Part shown: piece by piece, positions 8,768 through 17,763 of the stretch
How the letters are laid out: each line of letters starts with the position of its first letter
Position numbering within the stretch: the first letter of the stretch is position 1
Assembly: GCA_964490005.1 (NCBI GenBank)
Contig: CAZBBB010000002.1
Span: 1-64,000 of the forward strand
Direction of reading: 5' to 3'
DNA from: CAZBBB01 sp964490005
GTDB lineage: Bacteria; Planctomycetota; B15-G4
Length of the DNA stretch: 64,000 nt
Made by a program: the position numbers and the translations under genes
Notes under the pieces: model-generated
The model's input: only the letters and a program-made list of their open reading frames with translations
What the model was told of the DNA's origin: nothing
Databases searched by the model: none

Positions 8768-10663
8768 TCAGGGCGTCGTGGTCGTCATCGCGTTCGTCAT
8801 GGCCCAGCCGCAGGGCGCGCCCGGGTCGGGGAACAGGGCCTGTACCGTGATCGTCACGCCCGAGGGGATCAGCGCCGGCCAGACGAAGGGGATCTTCACG
8901 AACCCGGCGACGTCGGTGAAGTTCACGAACAGCAGTTGCGGCAGGAAGGCCGCGAGCAGCCCGCAGTGGAAGGGGATGGCCGCGGGCGGCGCGAAGCTGA
9001 TCACGAACCAGATCGGGTGGAAGGGCAGCGCGTCGGCCACTTCGAAGCAGCCGTTGTTCAGAGGGGCCGGATCACCGATCACATCGAGCGTGGGCAGGCC
9101 GTTCGTCCCCGGCGTCCCGGGCTCTTCGTACGAGACCCACGGCGGGCAGTTGATGAACGTCACGGTCGTGGTCTGGCCGTTCACGACCGTCACGCTGGCC
9201 GAGCCGCTCGCCGGCGACTTGGCCGTCCAGCCGGCGACGAGTTCTTCGCTCACCGTGTAGGTGCCGGCGGGCAGCATGAACATCACGCAGCCGTTCTCGT
9301 CGGTCGCGCCGGTGTCGCCGCTCGGCTGCACCTCGAACAGCCAGTCCGCGACCGCCGCGCCGCTCACGTCCGGCGTGCCGTTGCAGTCGGTGTCCTTCAG
9401 CTTGTAGACCGCCAGCAGTCCGAGCGTGGGGCAGTTGAGGAAGTCGATCGTCTGCGACGAGCCCGCCGTGACCACGACCGTCATCGACCCGGACGCCGGG
9501 TTGCTCGGTTCCCAGCCGACGTAGGACTTCTCGGTGATGGTGTAGGTGCCCGCCTCCAGCGTGATCGTCGCGTAGCCCGAGGCGTTGGTGTGGATGAAGA
9601 AGTTGTCGGGCGAGACGAGGAAGCCCCAGTCCGCCAGGGGCACGGAGGGGACGTCCTTGATGCCGTCGCAGTCGGCGTCGAGGAACTTGCAGACCGTGAC
9701 GGTGCCGGTCGTCGGGCAGTTGAGGAACTCGGTGCTCTGCACCGTGCCGGCCTCGATCGTCACCGGCAGCGTGCCGCCGGCCGGCGTGCCGAAGGTCCAG
9801 CCCGGCGGCGGCGTCTCGACCAGCGTGTAGTCGCCCGCCGGGACGGTGAAGTAGGCGTAGCCGGCCGCGTCGGTGGTCGCGACGTGATTCCCGGGTTGCA
9901 GCGTGAACGTGACGCCCGACATCGGCTGGGCCGGGAAGTCCTTCACGCCGTTGCAGTCGGCGTCCTTGAACTTGCACACGATCAGCTTGCCCTCGTCGGT
10001 GCAGCACAGCGGCGAGAGCATGATCGGCGTGCCCGGCGGCGAGGACGTGATGCTGCCCGCGAGCGAGAAGCCCATCGCGATGCCCGAGAGGTTGCGCAGC
10101 TCGACGCGCAGGCAGTGCTCGCCGGCCGCGACCGGCACAGTGACGTCGACCGACAGGGGCTCCTGGAAGCTGGCCGTGCTCGTGTCGGTCTGCGAGGCGA
10201 TGAGCGTGTTGTCCAGGTACACGTCGCCGACGTTGTCGATGAGCAGGTCGAACACGATGCGCAGGTCGGTCGGCTCGCACACGCAGAAGCAGCGCTCGAA
10301 GGAGTACGGGGCCGCCGGCGCCCAGTTGTTCTGGTTGAATGCCGACGTCGAGTAGGCCGAGAGCCAACCGGCGCCGGGCAGGGTCGACCAGGCCGAGTGG
10401 GGCTCGATCACCCACCCGGGGCTGGGGACGACCAGATCGGTGTTCGGGCTCTCCACCAGCGTCCACCAGAAATCGGCCGCCACCGGGTCGTACAGCTCCG
10501 CGTTCAGATGGTCGTAGCCGGTGGAGATGTCGATCGTGTCCACCTCGCACCGCGGGTTGCCGCACTCGTCGAACACGGCCGACTGGCCGAAGGCGGGAGC
10601 GGCGATCGACAGCACACCAGCGGCCGCGACCAACGCGGCCCGCGAGAGCAGGCGCAGGGACAT
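8768..10663 (-). CDS. Secreted protein with three SdrD B-like (prealbumin-like) repeats
   Basis: About 631 aa from the ATG at 10663, chosen because MSLRLLSRAALVAAAGVLSIAAPAFGQ is a clear signal peptide. The frame starts 45 bases earlier. The N-terminal ~210 residues are Cys- and Trp-containing and resemble a lectin-like beta-sandwich. Three repeats of about 85 residues follow, each opening with a CKFKDADCNGVKD-type line, then a TDAxGYAxFTVPAGxYTLVE core and ending in a FLNCP motif. This is the SdrD B-like or prealbumin-like fold, whose D/N-rich opening is typical of calcium sites. A distinct ~110-residue C-terminal beta domain follows. Likely a surface adhesin or matrix protein. The gene is followed on the same strand by the FG-GAP gene. 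Confidence 0.8.
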   Translation of the reverse strand: MSLRLLSRAALVAAAGVLSIAAPAFGQSAVFDECGNPRCEVDTIDISTGYDHLNAELYDPVAADFWWTLVESPNTDLVVPSPGWVIEPHSAWSTLPGAGWLSAYSTSAFNQNNWAPAAPYSFERCFCVCEPTDLRIVFDLLIDNVGDVYLDNTLIASQTDTSTASFQEPLSVDVTVPVAAGEHCLRVELRNLSGIAMGFSLAGSITSSPPGTPIMLSPLCCTDEGKLIVCKFKDADCNGVKDFPAQPMSGVTFTLQPGNHVATTDAAGYAYFTVPAGDYTLVETPPPGWTFGTPAGGTLPVTIEAGTVQSTEFLNCPTTGTVTVCKFLDADCDGIKDVPSVPLADWGFLVSPDNFFIHTNASGYATITLEAGTYTITEKSYVGWEPSNPASGSMTVVVTAGSSQTIDFLNCPTLGLLAVYKLKDTDCNGTPDVSGAAVADWLFEVQPSGDTGATDENGCVMFMLPAGTYTVSEELVAGWTAKSPASGSASVTVVNGQTTTVTFINCPPWVSYEEPGTPGTNGLPTLDVIGDPAPLNNGCFEVADALPFHPIWFVISFAPPAAIPFHCGLLAAFLPQLLFVNFTDVAGFVKIPFVWPALIPSGVTITVQALFPDPGAPCGWAMTNAMTTTTP

Positions 10664-10729
10664 GGAGGCGATCCGGAGCGGGGACGGCGGGCAGGATGCG
10701 CGCCGCACCGGCGGCGTCTCCGGCGCGGA

Positions 10730-10735
10730 ACGTTA
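10730..10735 (-). promoter_or_regulatory. Candidate -10 element
   Basis: TAACGT on the minus strand, 67 bases upstream of the start at 10663. Weak call based only on the TANNNT form and position. Confidence 0.22.
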
Positions 10736-10801
10736 ACCGGGAACCCGCGCGGCGCACAGGGTGCGCTTCGCGTGCGCGACGTTCGCGGTGCGCGGCTGCC
10801 A

Positions 10802-10853
10802 CGGGGGCCTTCTCGCCTCCGGCCACGTGACGCCTCCGGCTCAAAGGCCCCCG
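10802..10853. other. Large hairpin next to the left island boundary
   Basis: A 10-bp perfect stem (CGGGGGCCTT / AAGGCCCCCG) encloses a 32-base loop holding two direct copies of GCCTCCGGC around CACGTGAC. It lies in the 356-base non-coding gap 10664-11020, between the SdrD B-like gene and the CRISPR-Cas locus. The rest of that gap is the promoter region of the leftward gene and the 135-bp direct repeat. Function unknown; it could be a terminator left by a gene lost at this junction. Confidence 0.4.
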
Positions 10854-10883
10854 GGCGCGCCGCGGGGGACGCGCGCGTGCCGC

Positions 10884-11018
10884 TGCGCCTCGTGCGGGGG
10901 CTCGCGAACGGCAGCCTTTCGGGGGGCGGAGTGAGCGAGCCCCCGCACGAGGCGCCCGCGCCCACCGTGCCGCGCTACGGCTGTTGTCCTTCGCCGCCCG
11001 CCGCGCGCCTGGCCGCGA
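10884..11018. repeat. Left 135-bp direct repeat
   Basis: Matches 23770-23904 with three substitutions. It contains the hairpin (10885-10955), a 19-base spacer and a 44-base fragment (10975-11018) equal to the 3' end of the SGNH gene including its TAG. Identity breaks at 11018/11019, and the stop codon of the csb3-like gene lies at 11021-11023. Confidence 0.93.
10885..10955 (-). terminator. Conserved-loop hairpin, left copy
   Basis: Perfect 21-bp stem (10885-10905 with 10935-10955) and a 29-base loop containing CGGCAGCCTTTCGGGGGGCG. Identical to the copy at 23771-23841; here it is an orphan no longer attached to the gene it came from. It may still terminate leftward transcription from the cas effector operon, whose last stop codon is 66 bases upstream on the minus strand. 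Confidence 0.6.
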
Positions 11019-11020
11019 GA

Positions 11021-11917
11021 TCACATCACTGCTGCGGGCTCGAAGGACCCATAGCCACCCTGATCGCTCCGCGCAATGCCACAACTAAACACGACGCCGA
11101 TTCCTCGCGCCGTGCGTTCATCGCTACTCATGGCGACGCTGTCCAGGCGCGTGAGTGTGCGTACCATGTCGCGTGATAGTGGTTGCGTCCACAAGGCCCA
11201 GCGGAAGTGGCCAGCCTTCCATTTTCCTATGCAGCCGGTGGTCCTCACTCTCGACCCGACGGGTACCGTGGGGAGGCACGGCAGCCCGCGCAGTGCCAGC
11301 CAATCGGCGCCGGGCACGCCGAGCTTCTTGTCCGTGGATGGGTTCGATGCGCGGAGCGCGTAGGCCCGATCGGCTGTGGCATCCCAGCCCATGACCGGCA
11401 ACGGGCTCACGCACAGCCACGGGCCGACGATAGCCTCACGAGTTTGGTCTGGCGTGACGCCGTCGCCAATTCTGCGAGCCATCTCGAGGAACTGCTGCTG
11501 GCCTGCCGTAAAGTGCAGCGCGCTAGGTTTCGTGTTGCCGTTGTTGTCGACGGCGACGTCTGTGCCGAACGCACTCGCCCAGTCGACGCCCCTGCGGTTT
11601 GCGGGGGAGCAGGTGGAGACGAGGGCTTGGAGGTAGGCGCGAAAGACCTCAGGAGGCGGCTTGAGGTCGCGCTTGCCCTCGTACTCGAGCGCGAGCGCCG
11701 GCTCCGAAGCGCAGGCAATCCTGTCTTCGTCAATCCACGCAACGATCTCGTCGATGGACGCATCGATGCCACTCAGGATGGGGCGCCATTGCCCGCTCTC
11801 ATGCCAGTGCAGCCGGGCAGGCAGGCCGCGGTCCGAGAGCACTTCAAGGACGCCTAGCGCCGCGAAGTATCCCAGGGGGTTTCCGCCGTCGAGGCCGGTC
11901 AGCGTGATGCCGCTCAC
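11021..11917 (-). CDS. Small type I-G effector gene, candidate Csb3/Cas8g-like subunit
   Basis: 298 aa, GTG start overlapping the cas3 stop by 4 bases (GTGA). It opens with GITLTGLDGGNPLGYFAALGVLEVL. That resembles the start of large-subunit-type proteins of type I-G loci (Csb3 or Csx17-like), where an L-GC/GG-xPLxYLxALG motif is common. At 298 aa it is much shorter than Csx17, and no other large-subunit gene is present, so it is the best candidate for that role in Cascade. It could alternatively be the small 'Cas3-extension' family seen beside type I-G cas3. The stop codon lies 2 bases from the island's left repeat, so the C-terminus may have been trimmed at the junction. Family assignment is tentative. 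Confidence 0.55.
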   Translation of the reverse strand: MSGITLTGLDGGNPLGYFAALGVLEVLSDRGLPARLHWHESGQWRPILSGIDASIDEIVAWIDEDRIACASEPALALEYEGKRDLKPPPEVFRAYLQALVSTCSPANRRGVDWASAFGTDVAVDNNGNTKPSALHFTAGQQQFLEMARRIGDGVTPDQTREAIVGPWLCVSPLPVMGWDATADRAYALRASNPSTDKKLGVPGADWLALRGLPCLPTVPVGSRVRTTGCIGKWKAGHFRWALWTQPLSRDMVRTLTRLDSVAMSSDERTARGIGVVFSCGIARSDQGGYGSFEPAAVM

Positions 11918-14847
11918 GCGGACCTCCGAGGCAACTGCTGCTCTTCCTCACTTCGGCGATGGTCGCCGAGTCGGAGCACGGTCTCGATCCATGCCAATCC
12001 CCACCAACCGTAGCGCCGTACAAGCCGCCAGAACCGCTCACCTGCTCCCGAGTCGAGCCGGGCGAGTTCGTGGGCACTCGACGCGGCGACATCGATACCA
12101 TCGAGCGACCACAGCATGTCCACCGGCTGAGGGTCCGCGATCCATGGGGCGAGCGGCCTGCACCTGCCGTGGTGCGATGCGACGAGGTGCTGCACGAGGT
12201 CCCAGTCGTTTGCCTGAGACACGAGCCGATCTCCGGCGCTCTCCATGAGCGCGAGCGACATAAGTTCGTGCCGCGCACCGCGCGGGTACTTTGACCGCCG
12301 CTCGGCACGCTCCCTTGCGCGCCAGTCACTCATTGCTGCCGCGGACTTGGCGATTGGCTCGTCCTGCACGATCGCCTTGAATGCACTTCCGCCATGGAGC
12401 AGACGCTGGAACCGTGGATCGATCTTGCCGACGTCGTGCCATCGTCCGGCCAACCGCACATCGGCAGCGATTGCTGACGGAAGCTGCAAGCTGTCGGCAA
12501 ACTGACCAGCAACATCGCGTACACCGGCCAAGTGCTCAACGAGAGGCACCTCGACGCCCGTGAAAGAAGCACGATCATCCTCGGTGCTCACCTCGCTGCC
12601 GTCAAAGCTGACGCGGCTGCGTGTGCTCACGACGAAGTACTCGCCGTCGGCGGGTTCGACACTGCGCGGGAGTCGCTCCACTCGGAGGCCTCGTCCAGAG
12701 GATTCCTTGGCGAGGGCCGTCAGCAGCCCAATGACTGCGGGCTCAAGATCGTTCGATAGCGTGCGTGAGAGCCATTCGCTCACGGCCTCTCGATCGTCGA
12801 TGCTCTCTGCGTCGAGCGGGGCAGGCACCGGCGGGGCGGGCGCCGCGGCACCGAGCAGGTCGATGATGACTGCCGGGTGCATGCGCAGCACGGCCCGTCC
12901 GCGTTGCCTGAGCGACGTGACCTCTGCGGCGTCGACGATCGCCTCGGTCGCGCCCGGCGCCCACGTGCCGTTTGCGATGCCGCCATACGTGGACGGAACG
13001 ATCAACGTGTCGCCGGGTCGGATGCCCGACGGCTCCACGACATCAGACGCGTCGCCACGCCAAGCAATTGCCCGGCGCGTTGCTCGAACCTGATCAGCCT
13101 TCCAGTCGTCGAAAGTGACCTCACGAGATCCCTCGACATCAAAGGTCGGGGGCTCCGATCGGCCATCGAGCCAGCGGCGTGCCGCGGCAAACGGGACGGC
13201 CATGGCCTCTCCGCTGGCGGGCGTCACGGCGCCAATGGAGCCGAGCAGAACGTCGCGAGCAGCCACTGCGAGGCCCGGTTGCGTCTCACTGCCCGTCGCC
13301 TGCAGGACCTCGGCGCTGACGTCGGCGCGCCAGATGACCTGGACATCGGCAACGCCCCGGTCTGGTCCGTGCAGCCAGAGCGCGACATCCGGGTCGGGTG
13401 TCGGCTTGGGCGACGTCTGCACCCAAGCGTCGATGTGGCTCGGCAGCAGTACCGGAGCATGGGCCGCGGGTGAAAGCAGGCCAAGCTCGTCGGCATCGTG
13501 CGGTACGGATAGGCCACGGATGCCGAAGTCGATCGTGCCGTCCTTCCTGCCGCCGGTGAGTGCCGCCAGCCAAGCCCATGTCTTGCCAAGTGCATCTCCG
13601 TACACAGGATCGTCGCTCAACGCGTCGCTGCGAGCGACGATGACTCCTCGAGCCTCGTTGGCGTTCCGCCCAAGTCGATCAAGGCGGCCGAACCGCTGTC
13701 GCAGCGCGTCCAGGCTTGCGCACTCGGTGACCAGGCCATCGAAGTCGAGGTCGGCTCCGGCTTCGATGCATTGGGTTGCGACGACAATGATGGGAGGTGC
13801 GCTCGCATCACGCGCTCGGCTCGCGCTGATGCGCGGGATGATTCGCATCTCGAGTGCATTCCTGTCGACAGGTCGCATGCGACCGGTGATGAGGTGTACG
13901 TCGATGCCTGCGAAGGCCGCCTTAAGCCGCTCGTGAATCTCGCGTGCAGCCGCGACTCGGTTCACGACGACCGCAACAGTGGCGCCGCGGCGCGAGACGA
14001 GCGGCTTGACGGCGGACTCGATCTCATCAAGGAAAGACCTGGGTGTTGCGAGGACGAGGGTCGTCGGCTTCGAAGCCGAAAGCCGCCCAGCCAGGGCAGC
14101 ATGGTTCTCGTCCTCGGGTTCGAGTCGAAATGTACCGGTCCGCGGTGTGCCCGGAGTGGCGGACATCTCCACGACGGTGAACGGACGCGGCAGCGGGTGG
14201 GTCGCCCACTTGCCGTACCGGTGACCGACGGCTTCGAGTGTCTCGCGAAACGGGCGTGAGAGGTGTACTTCGTCGAGCAGATAGAGCACGTCGTTGCCGA
14301 GCAGGCCGGCGTGGATGGGCTTCATCGTGTCGGAGACGCCGTAGCCGCGGAACAGCAGGCGGGAGCCGACTTGGTCGACGGTCGAAAGCACGATCAGTGG
14401 CTGGTCCGGACTCCGTGCCCATGTGTCATTGCGCGCGATTGCGCCCCTCAGCAGTACGGACCTCAGTGGTACGCCGTCGCGGCCGTAGCGCGCCAGCCGA
14501 GCACGAACGCGTGCCAGGAGTGGGGAAGCACCATTCTCAATGGCCTCCGTGATCCTCATAACCCGTTCATGCGCCTGATCGACGATCGTGCGTCGATCCA
14601 CGACGTATACGATGCGAAGCGCCGCCGTGCGCGTGACCGCAGTCGCCTGCATCGCCAGTTGGAACACCGCAACATCGAGCAGTGCGGTCTTGCCGGTGCC
14701 GGTCGGCAGGTCGATGACCGATGGCCAGTCGTGGCCTGCGGCAAGGCGAGCGGAGAGCCTCGATTGCCACGGGAACGGGTCGTGCCCATGGACTTCCTTG
14801 AAGAACGCGGCAAACTCACTGGAGACGAGTGCGGCGGGCTCAGTCAT
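11914..14847 (-). CDS. cas3: Type I-G Cas3 helicase-nuclease with C-terminal HD domain
   Basis: 977 aa from the ATG at 14847 (MTEPAALVSS), which overlaps the csb2 stop by 8 bases; an in-frame ATG at 14856 is also possible. SF2 helicase motifs are all visible: Walker A LPTGTGKT near residue 48, DEVH box near 192, SATPGTPRTG, and motif VI QRFGRLDRLG. The HD nuclease lies at the C-terminus: EHLAGVRD, then RWHDVGKIDPRF, RHELMSLAL and SHHGRCRP supply the histidines and aspartate. HD-last order is the mark of type I-G (former I-U) Cas3; other type I Cas3 proteins have HD first. It is recruited by the crRNA complex to unwind and degrade target DNA. Third gene of a four-gene minus-strand operon. All key residues appear intact. 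Confidence 0.93.
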   Translation of the reverse strand: MTEPAALVSSEFAAFFKEVHGHDPFPWQSRLSARLAAGHDWPSVIDLPTGTGKTALLDVAVFQLAMQATAVTRTAALRIVYVVDRRTIVDQAHERVMRITEAIENGASPLLARVRARLARYGRDGVPLRSVLLRGAIARNDTWARSPDQPLIVLSTVDQVGSRLLFRGYGVSDTMKPIHAGLLGNDVLYLLDEVHLSRPFRETLEAVGHRYGKWATHPLPRPFTVVEMSATPGTPRTGTFRLEPEDENHAALAGRLSASKPTTLVLATPRSFLDEIESAVKPLVSRRGATVAVVVNRVAAAREIHERLKAAFAGIDVHLITGRMRPVDRNALEMRIIPRISASRARDASAPPIIVVATQCIEAGADLDFDGLVTECASLDALRQRFGRLDRLGRNANEARGVIVARSDALSDDPVYGDALGKTWAWLAALTGGRKDGTIDFGIRGLSVPHDADELGLLSPAAHAPVLLPSHIDAWVQTSPKPTPDPDVALWLHGPDRGVADVQVIWRADVSAEVLQATGSETQPGLAVAARDVLLGSIGAVTPASGEAMAVPFAAARRWLDGRSEPPTFDVEGSREVTFDDWKADQVRATRRAIAWRGDASDVVEPSGIRPGDTLIVPSTYGGIANGTWAPGATEAIVDAAEVTSLRQRGRAVLRMHPAVIIDLLGAAAPAPPVPAPLDAESIDDREAVSEWLSRTLSNDLEPAVIGLLTALAKESSGRGLRVERLPRSVEPADGEYFVVSTRSRVSFDGSEVSTEDDRASFTGVEVPLVEHLAGVRDVAGQFADSLQLPSAIAADVRLAGRWHDVGKIDPRFQRLLHGGSAFKAIVQDEPIAKSAAAMSDWRARERAERRSKYPRGARHELMSLALMESAGDRLVSQANDWDLVQHLVASHHGRCRPLAPWIADPQPVDMLWSLDGIDVAASSAHELARLDSGAGERFWRLVRRYGWWGLAWIETVLRLGDHRRSEEEQQLPRRSA

Positions 14848-16489
14848 GGAAAGCATGCGGCCGGAGCAGGCCAAGGCCAAAGTAGCGCCCGGCACCTAGC
14901 AGGACCGGGCCGCGCACCTGCTCGCCAAACTCAATCCGGACGTGGCTCAACACGCGGCGGGTCCGCCTTTCCTCCTCAGGGAAACCCGGGTAGGACCGCG
15001 CCTTTGCCGACCCTGCCCATGGTGCTGCGGGCAGTATCTGGACGCTGACGGGTTCCGGGAGGCCGGTGCGCTGGCAGGCACGGCGCACCGTCGCTTCAGC
15101 CTCCACAATTGCAGCGGCAAGCTTTCTCGGGTCGCGGGAGCAGAGATCACCCGGGTTGCGATCGAGTGCGATCGGCGTGACCGTACTCCAGCTCGTCGAG
15201 GGCTGACACCACGTTGGCGGCCGCAGCGTCGTTTGCACAGTTGTCCACTCCACCCGCTCGAGTTCGAGCACTCCCGCAGGACCGAGTGTCAGTGGTATCC
15301 GTGGCACTTCCTCATCTTCGATGCGGTGCGCACTTTCCCACGCATTCAAGGCGGCGAAGACCGCGCTACGGTCCCGGGGCGAGGCCTCTCTCGGAAGGAC
15401 GAGAGCGACACCGAGGATCGATCCAGATGCGTTGGCATGTCCGACGAAGGGAAGCGGCACGATCGCAAGGTGATCTCGCTCGGATGGGGCCCCTTTGGCG
15501 TCATGACTGGAGAGGACTTCCGGCACGTCGGTCCCTGCGAACGACAACAACGCCTTGCGCACCGCCTTTGCGACGCCGGCGCACGCGACACTGGAAGGGC
15601 TCGCGCCGCCGACCCGTCGGAGGACCAACCACTCCTCTGAGAAACAGGAGCGCGACGCGGTGGCCTCAACCTCGGGCGCACGCCTCGTATACGCCTGGAA
15701 GCGCGCGGGCATCACGCGAGGCTCGGCCTCTCGATGCAGGTCGTAGCTGGCATCGAGGGCCTCGAGTTGCCCCGCTCGGGCTGTCCTGAAGATCTCCTCG
15801 CCGTTCTTCGCCGGTCGCCAGGTCGGCGTGACCAGGTCATCGATGATTCGTGCCGCGACAAGGCTGGACGAGTGACCGAGTCGAACAAGCCGTGCGAGCA
15901 GGCCGTCAAGCGCACTGCGCTGCGATGCTGTCGGTTCAGCGCCGATCCAGACATAGGTCACTCGCGGCTCGGCTGGCGTCACTGATGGGAACGTACGAGG
16001 TTGGCGCACGCGACCCTCGGGAAGGACTGCGAGCCCCATGGCCGGGTTGGCGGCTCGGGTCGGTACCGCTATCTGTCGCTTGATTGCTGCGGCGAGTCTT
16101 GCTTCGGCCTTCATCGCTCGCGACTCAGCGGCCTTGATGGTCTTCGGCGGGGCCTTGGCTCTCGCCTCGTCGAGTTGGATTCTGGCCGCATCGAGATCAC
16201 GCGCCTCTTCATCGACATCCGTCATGCCCGCGTCGTTCACTGGGACAAAGACCGTCACGACCTCCCGACGGCTGGCCTCTGACGCTCGGATCGCCGGAGG
16301 CTCCAGGGCCTCAAGCCACAGCAGGGCCGCGCGCTCATCTGGCGATCGGGCCTCGCTCGCATAGTGCGTCGCTACCAGAGCAGAGTAGAGTCTCGCGGGA
16401 TGCGGCGGCCACTCGGCATCGAAGCGCGAGTTGTACTTCGTTGCCACGTAGCGGCCGGTGAGGAACTCAACCTCTATCACCAACGGCAC
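14840..16489 (-). CDS. csb2: Csb2, Cas5-Cas6-type RAMP protein of type I-G
   Basis: 549 aa, GTG start two bases after the csb1 stop. The N-terminus PLVIEVEFLTGRYVAT is the first beta strand of a RAMP fold, and the C-terminus GPVLLGAGRYFGLGLLRP is a glycine-rich loop like that of Cas6-type RAMPs. In type I-G loci, Csb2 (GSU0054 family) is regarded as a Cas5-Cas6 fusion that cuts the repeat RNA and caps the crRNA 5' handle. No separate cas5 or cas6 gene is present, which fits. A charged Ala/Glu/Lys-rich stretch around residues 105-140 looks helical. GC is lower than in the flanking host genes. Confidence 0.85.
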   Translation of the reverse strand: MPLVIEVEFLTGRYVATKYNSRFDAEWPPHPARLYSALVATHYASEARSPDERAALLWLEALEPPAIRASEASRREVVTVFVPVNDAGMTDVDEEARDLDAARIQLDEARAKAPPKTIKAAESRAMKAEARLAAAIKRQIAVPTRAANPAMGLAVLPEGRVRQPRTFPSVTPAEPRVTYVWIGAEPTASQRSALDGLLARLVRLGHSSSLVAARIIDDLVTPTWRPAKNGEEIFRTARAGQLEALDASYDLHREAEPRVMPARFQAYTRRAPEVEATASRSCFSEEWLVLRRVGGASPSSVACAGVAKAVRKALLSFAGTDVPEVLSSHDAKGAPSERDHLAIVPLPFVGHANASGSILGVALVLPREASPRDRSAVFAALNAWESAHRIEDEEVPRIPLTLGPAGVLELERVEWTTVQTTLRPPTWCQPSTSWSTVTPIALDRNPGDLCSRDPRKLAAAIVEAEATVRRACQRTGLPEPVSVQILPAAPWAGSAKARSYPGFPEEERRTRRVLSHVRIEFGEQVRGPVLLGAGRYFGLGLLRPHAFHD

Positions 16490-16491
16490 GA

Positions 16492-17763
16492 TCAGCCCTC
16501 ACCGTCACCTGCCGAGGTGAGTGCGCGCGACTTGACGATGAGGTGAACCAGTTTCGGTGTTGGCGTCAGCTTGAATGCGTCAGGTTCCCAACCGAAGCCG
16601 AGGTCACTCGCCGCCTTTGACGCCGCTTCCAGGAGAGCCGCAGCGTCATCGAGCGCGTATCGTGAGGGTGCGCCGCCGTCGCGACCGAGGATCTCGAAAA
16701 CCAGCGGCTCATCGGCCACGAGCAAGGACCGGGACCGCAGGTCGTACCCCGACTTGCGCTGATACGAGACGCCGGCGAGCGCAAGCGCGGCGAGCGCTGT
16801 ACGCGCCGCGGTCTCCGCAGCATCGCGCTTGTCAGCGGCGAGCGGCTCTCCGTCGACCCTTCTTTGGAACCGCAACCGTCGCAGCCCAGCGAGGGAAAGC
16901 ACGACCGTATGGACCGCGTGCGACATCGTGACGCCTCCGGCCGAGTCGTCGATGGTTGGTGGGATATTGCCGTGATTGATGCCCGCCGGGCTGCCCTTGT
17001 CCCCGGAACCAGTGCGGCTGAACAACCGCGGCTTGCCTTTGTCTGTCGCGGCCTCGCTCTCGAGAGTCGTCCATTCGCCTGCGTTACCCTTCATCTCGTA
17101 GATCGGGCCGGCCTTCTTCTCAATGGCTGCCGGATCAATGCGGCTGGATGTCTTGACGCCCGCGACGATGTCGTAGCCCACGATCTCGGAGACGAGATTG
17201 CGTTGGAACTTCGCCCCAAGGCCTCCCTTGGGCCCGGTCGAGTCCCAAACGCCGAAGAGAAGAGCCGTCGGACAGTGCTTGTACATCCCCGTCGCGTGGT
17301 TCGGACGAGCGTCCGTGCAGTCCTTGCCAACAGCTGTCTGCCGGAATGGAGTGCCTTCGTTGTCGATGCTGTCTCGTAGAAGTGCGTCCGCGATGCGGTG
17401 TGGTGCTTGCAATGACGTGATCTGCTCGAGGTCCTCCAGGCCGGCCTGATTGCTGAAGTCCACCGACACGACCGGGAATCTCAGCTCACCGCGCCGCCAT
17501 CCCTCGAGCAATGCCTCCTCGATGCGATTCGCTTGCGACGCAACGGAGTCGAGCAGCACTGTCTGAATGCGCTGCCCGTTGACGACACGCTCTTCCATGG
17601 CGTAGTTCGTCAGGCTCTTTCCTTCCTTGGTGTACGTGGGGGGGAAAACCTTGTCGCCCGGACCTCCTGCCGGAGTGAGGGTGGTGACCGCTCGAATGGC
17701 CACGGCCCCACCTGCCACAGCCTCCTGCAGGACGCCGAGCGACAGCTTGGGAAGTGCAGTCAT
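16492..17763 (-). CDS. csb1: Csb1, Cas7-type backbone protein of type I-G
   Basis: 423 aa from the ATG at 17763. The frame runs to 17919, but this start has TTGGAG 7 bases upstream and begins MTALPKLSLGVLQEAV. Matching text for the Csb1/GSU0053 family includes AIRAVTTLTPAGGPGDKVFPPTY, LDSVASQANRIEEALLEG, LQAPHRIADALLRDS and VFGVWDSTGPKGGLGAKFQR-like strings. In type I-G this is the Cas7 subunit that coats the crRNA along the Cascade filament. First gene of the effector operon, divergent from cas4-cas1 across 229 bases. GC of a sampled line (17041-17100) is 60%, well below the host background. Confidence 0.88.
   Translation of the reverse strand: MTALPKLSLGVLQEAVAGGAVAIRAVTTLTPAGGPGDKVFPPTYTKEGKSLTNYAMEERVVNGQRIQTVLLDSVASQANRIEEALLEGWRRGELRFPVVSVDFSNQAGLEDLEQITSLQAPHRIADALLRDSIDNEGTPFRQTAVGKDCTDARPNHATGMYKHCPTALLFGVWDSTGPKGGLGAKFQRNLVSEIVGYDIVAGVKTSSRIDPAAIEKKAGPIYEMKGNAGEWTTLESEAATDKGKPRLFSRTGSGDKGSPAGINHGNIPPTIDDSAGGVTMSHAVHTVVLSLAGLRRLRFQRRVDGEPLAADKRDAAETAARTALAALALAGVSYQRKSGYDLRSRSLLVADEPLVFEILGRDGGAPSRYALDDAAALLEAASKAASDLGFGWEPDAFKLTPTPKLVHLIVKSRALTSAGDGEG

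Noticed and set aside
8936..11176. A 746-codon plus-strand frame crossing the SdrD B-like gene and the left direct repeat
   Set aside because: It is antisense to a well-supported secreted protein and runs into cas sequence; no domain is recognisable.
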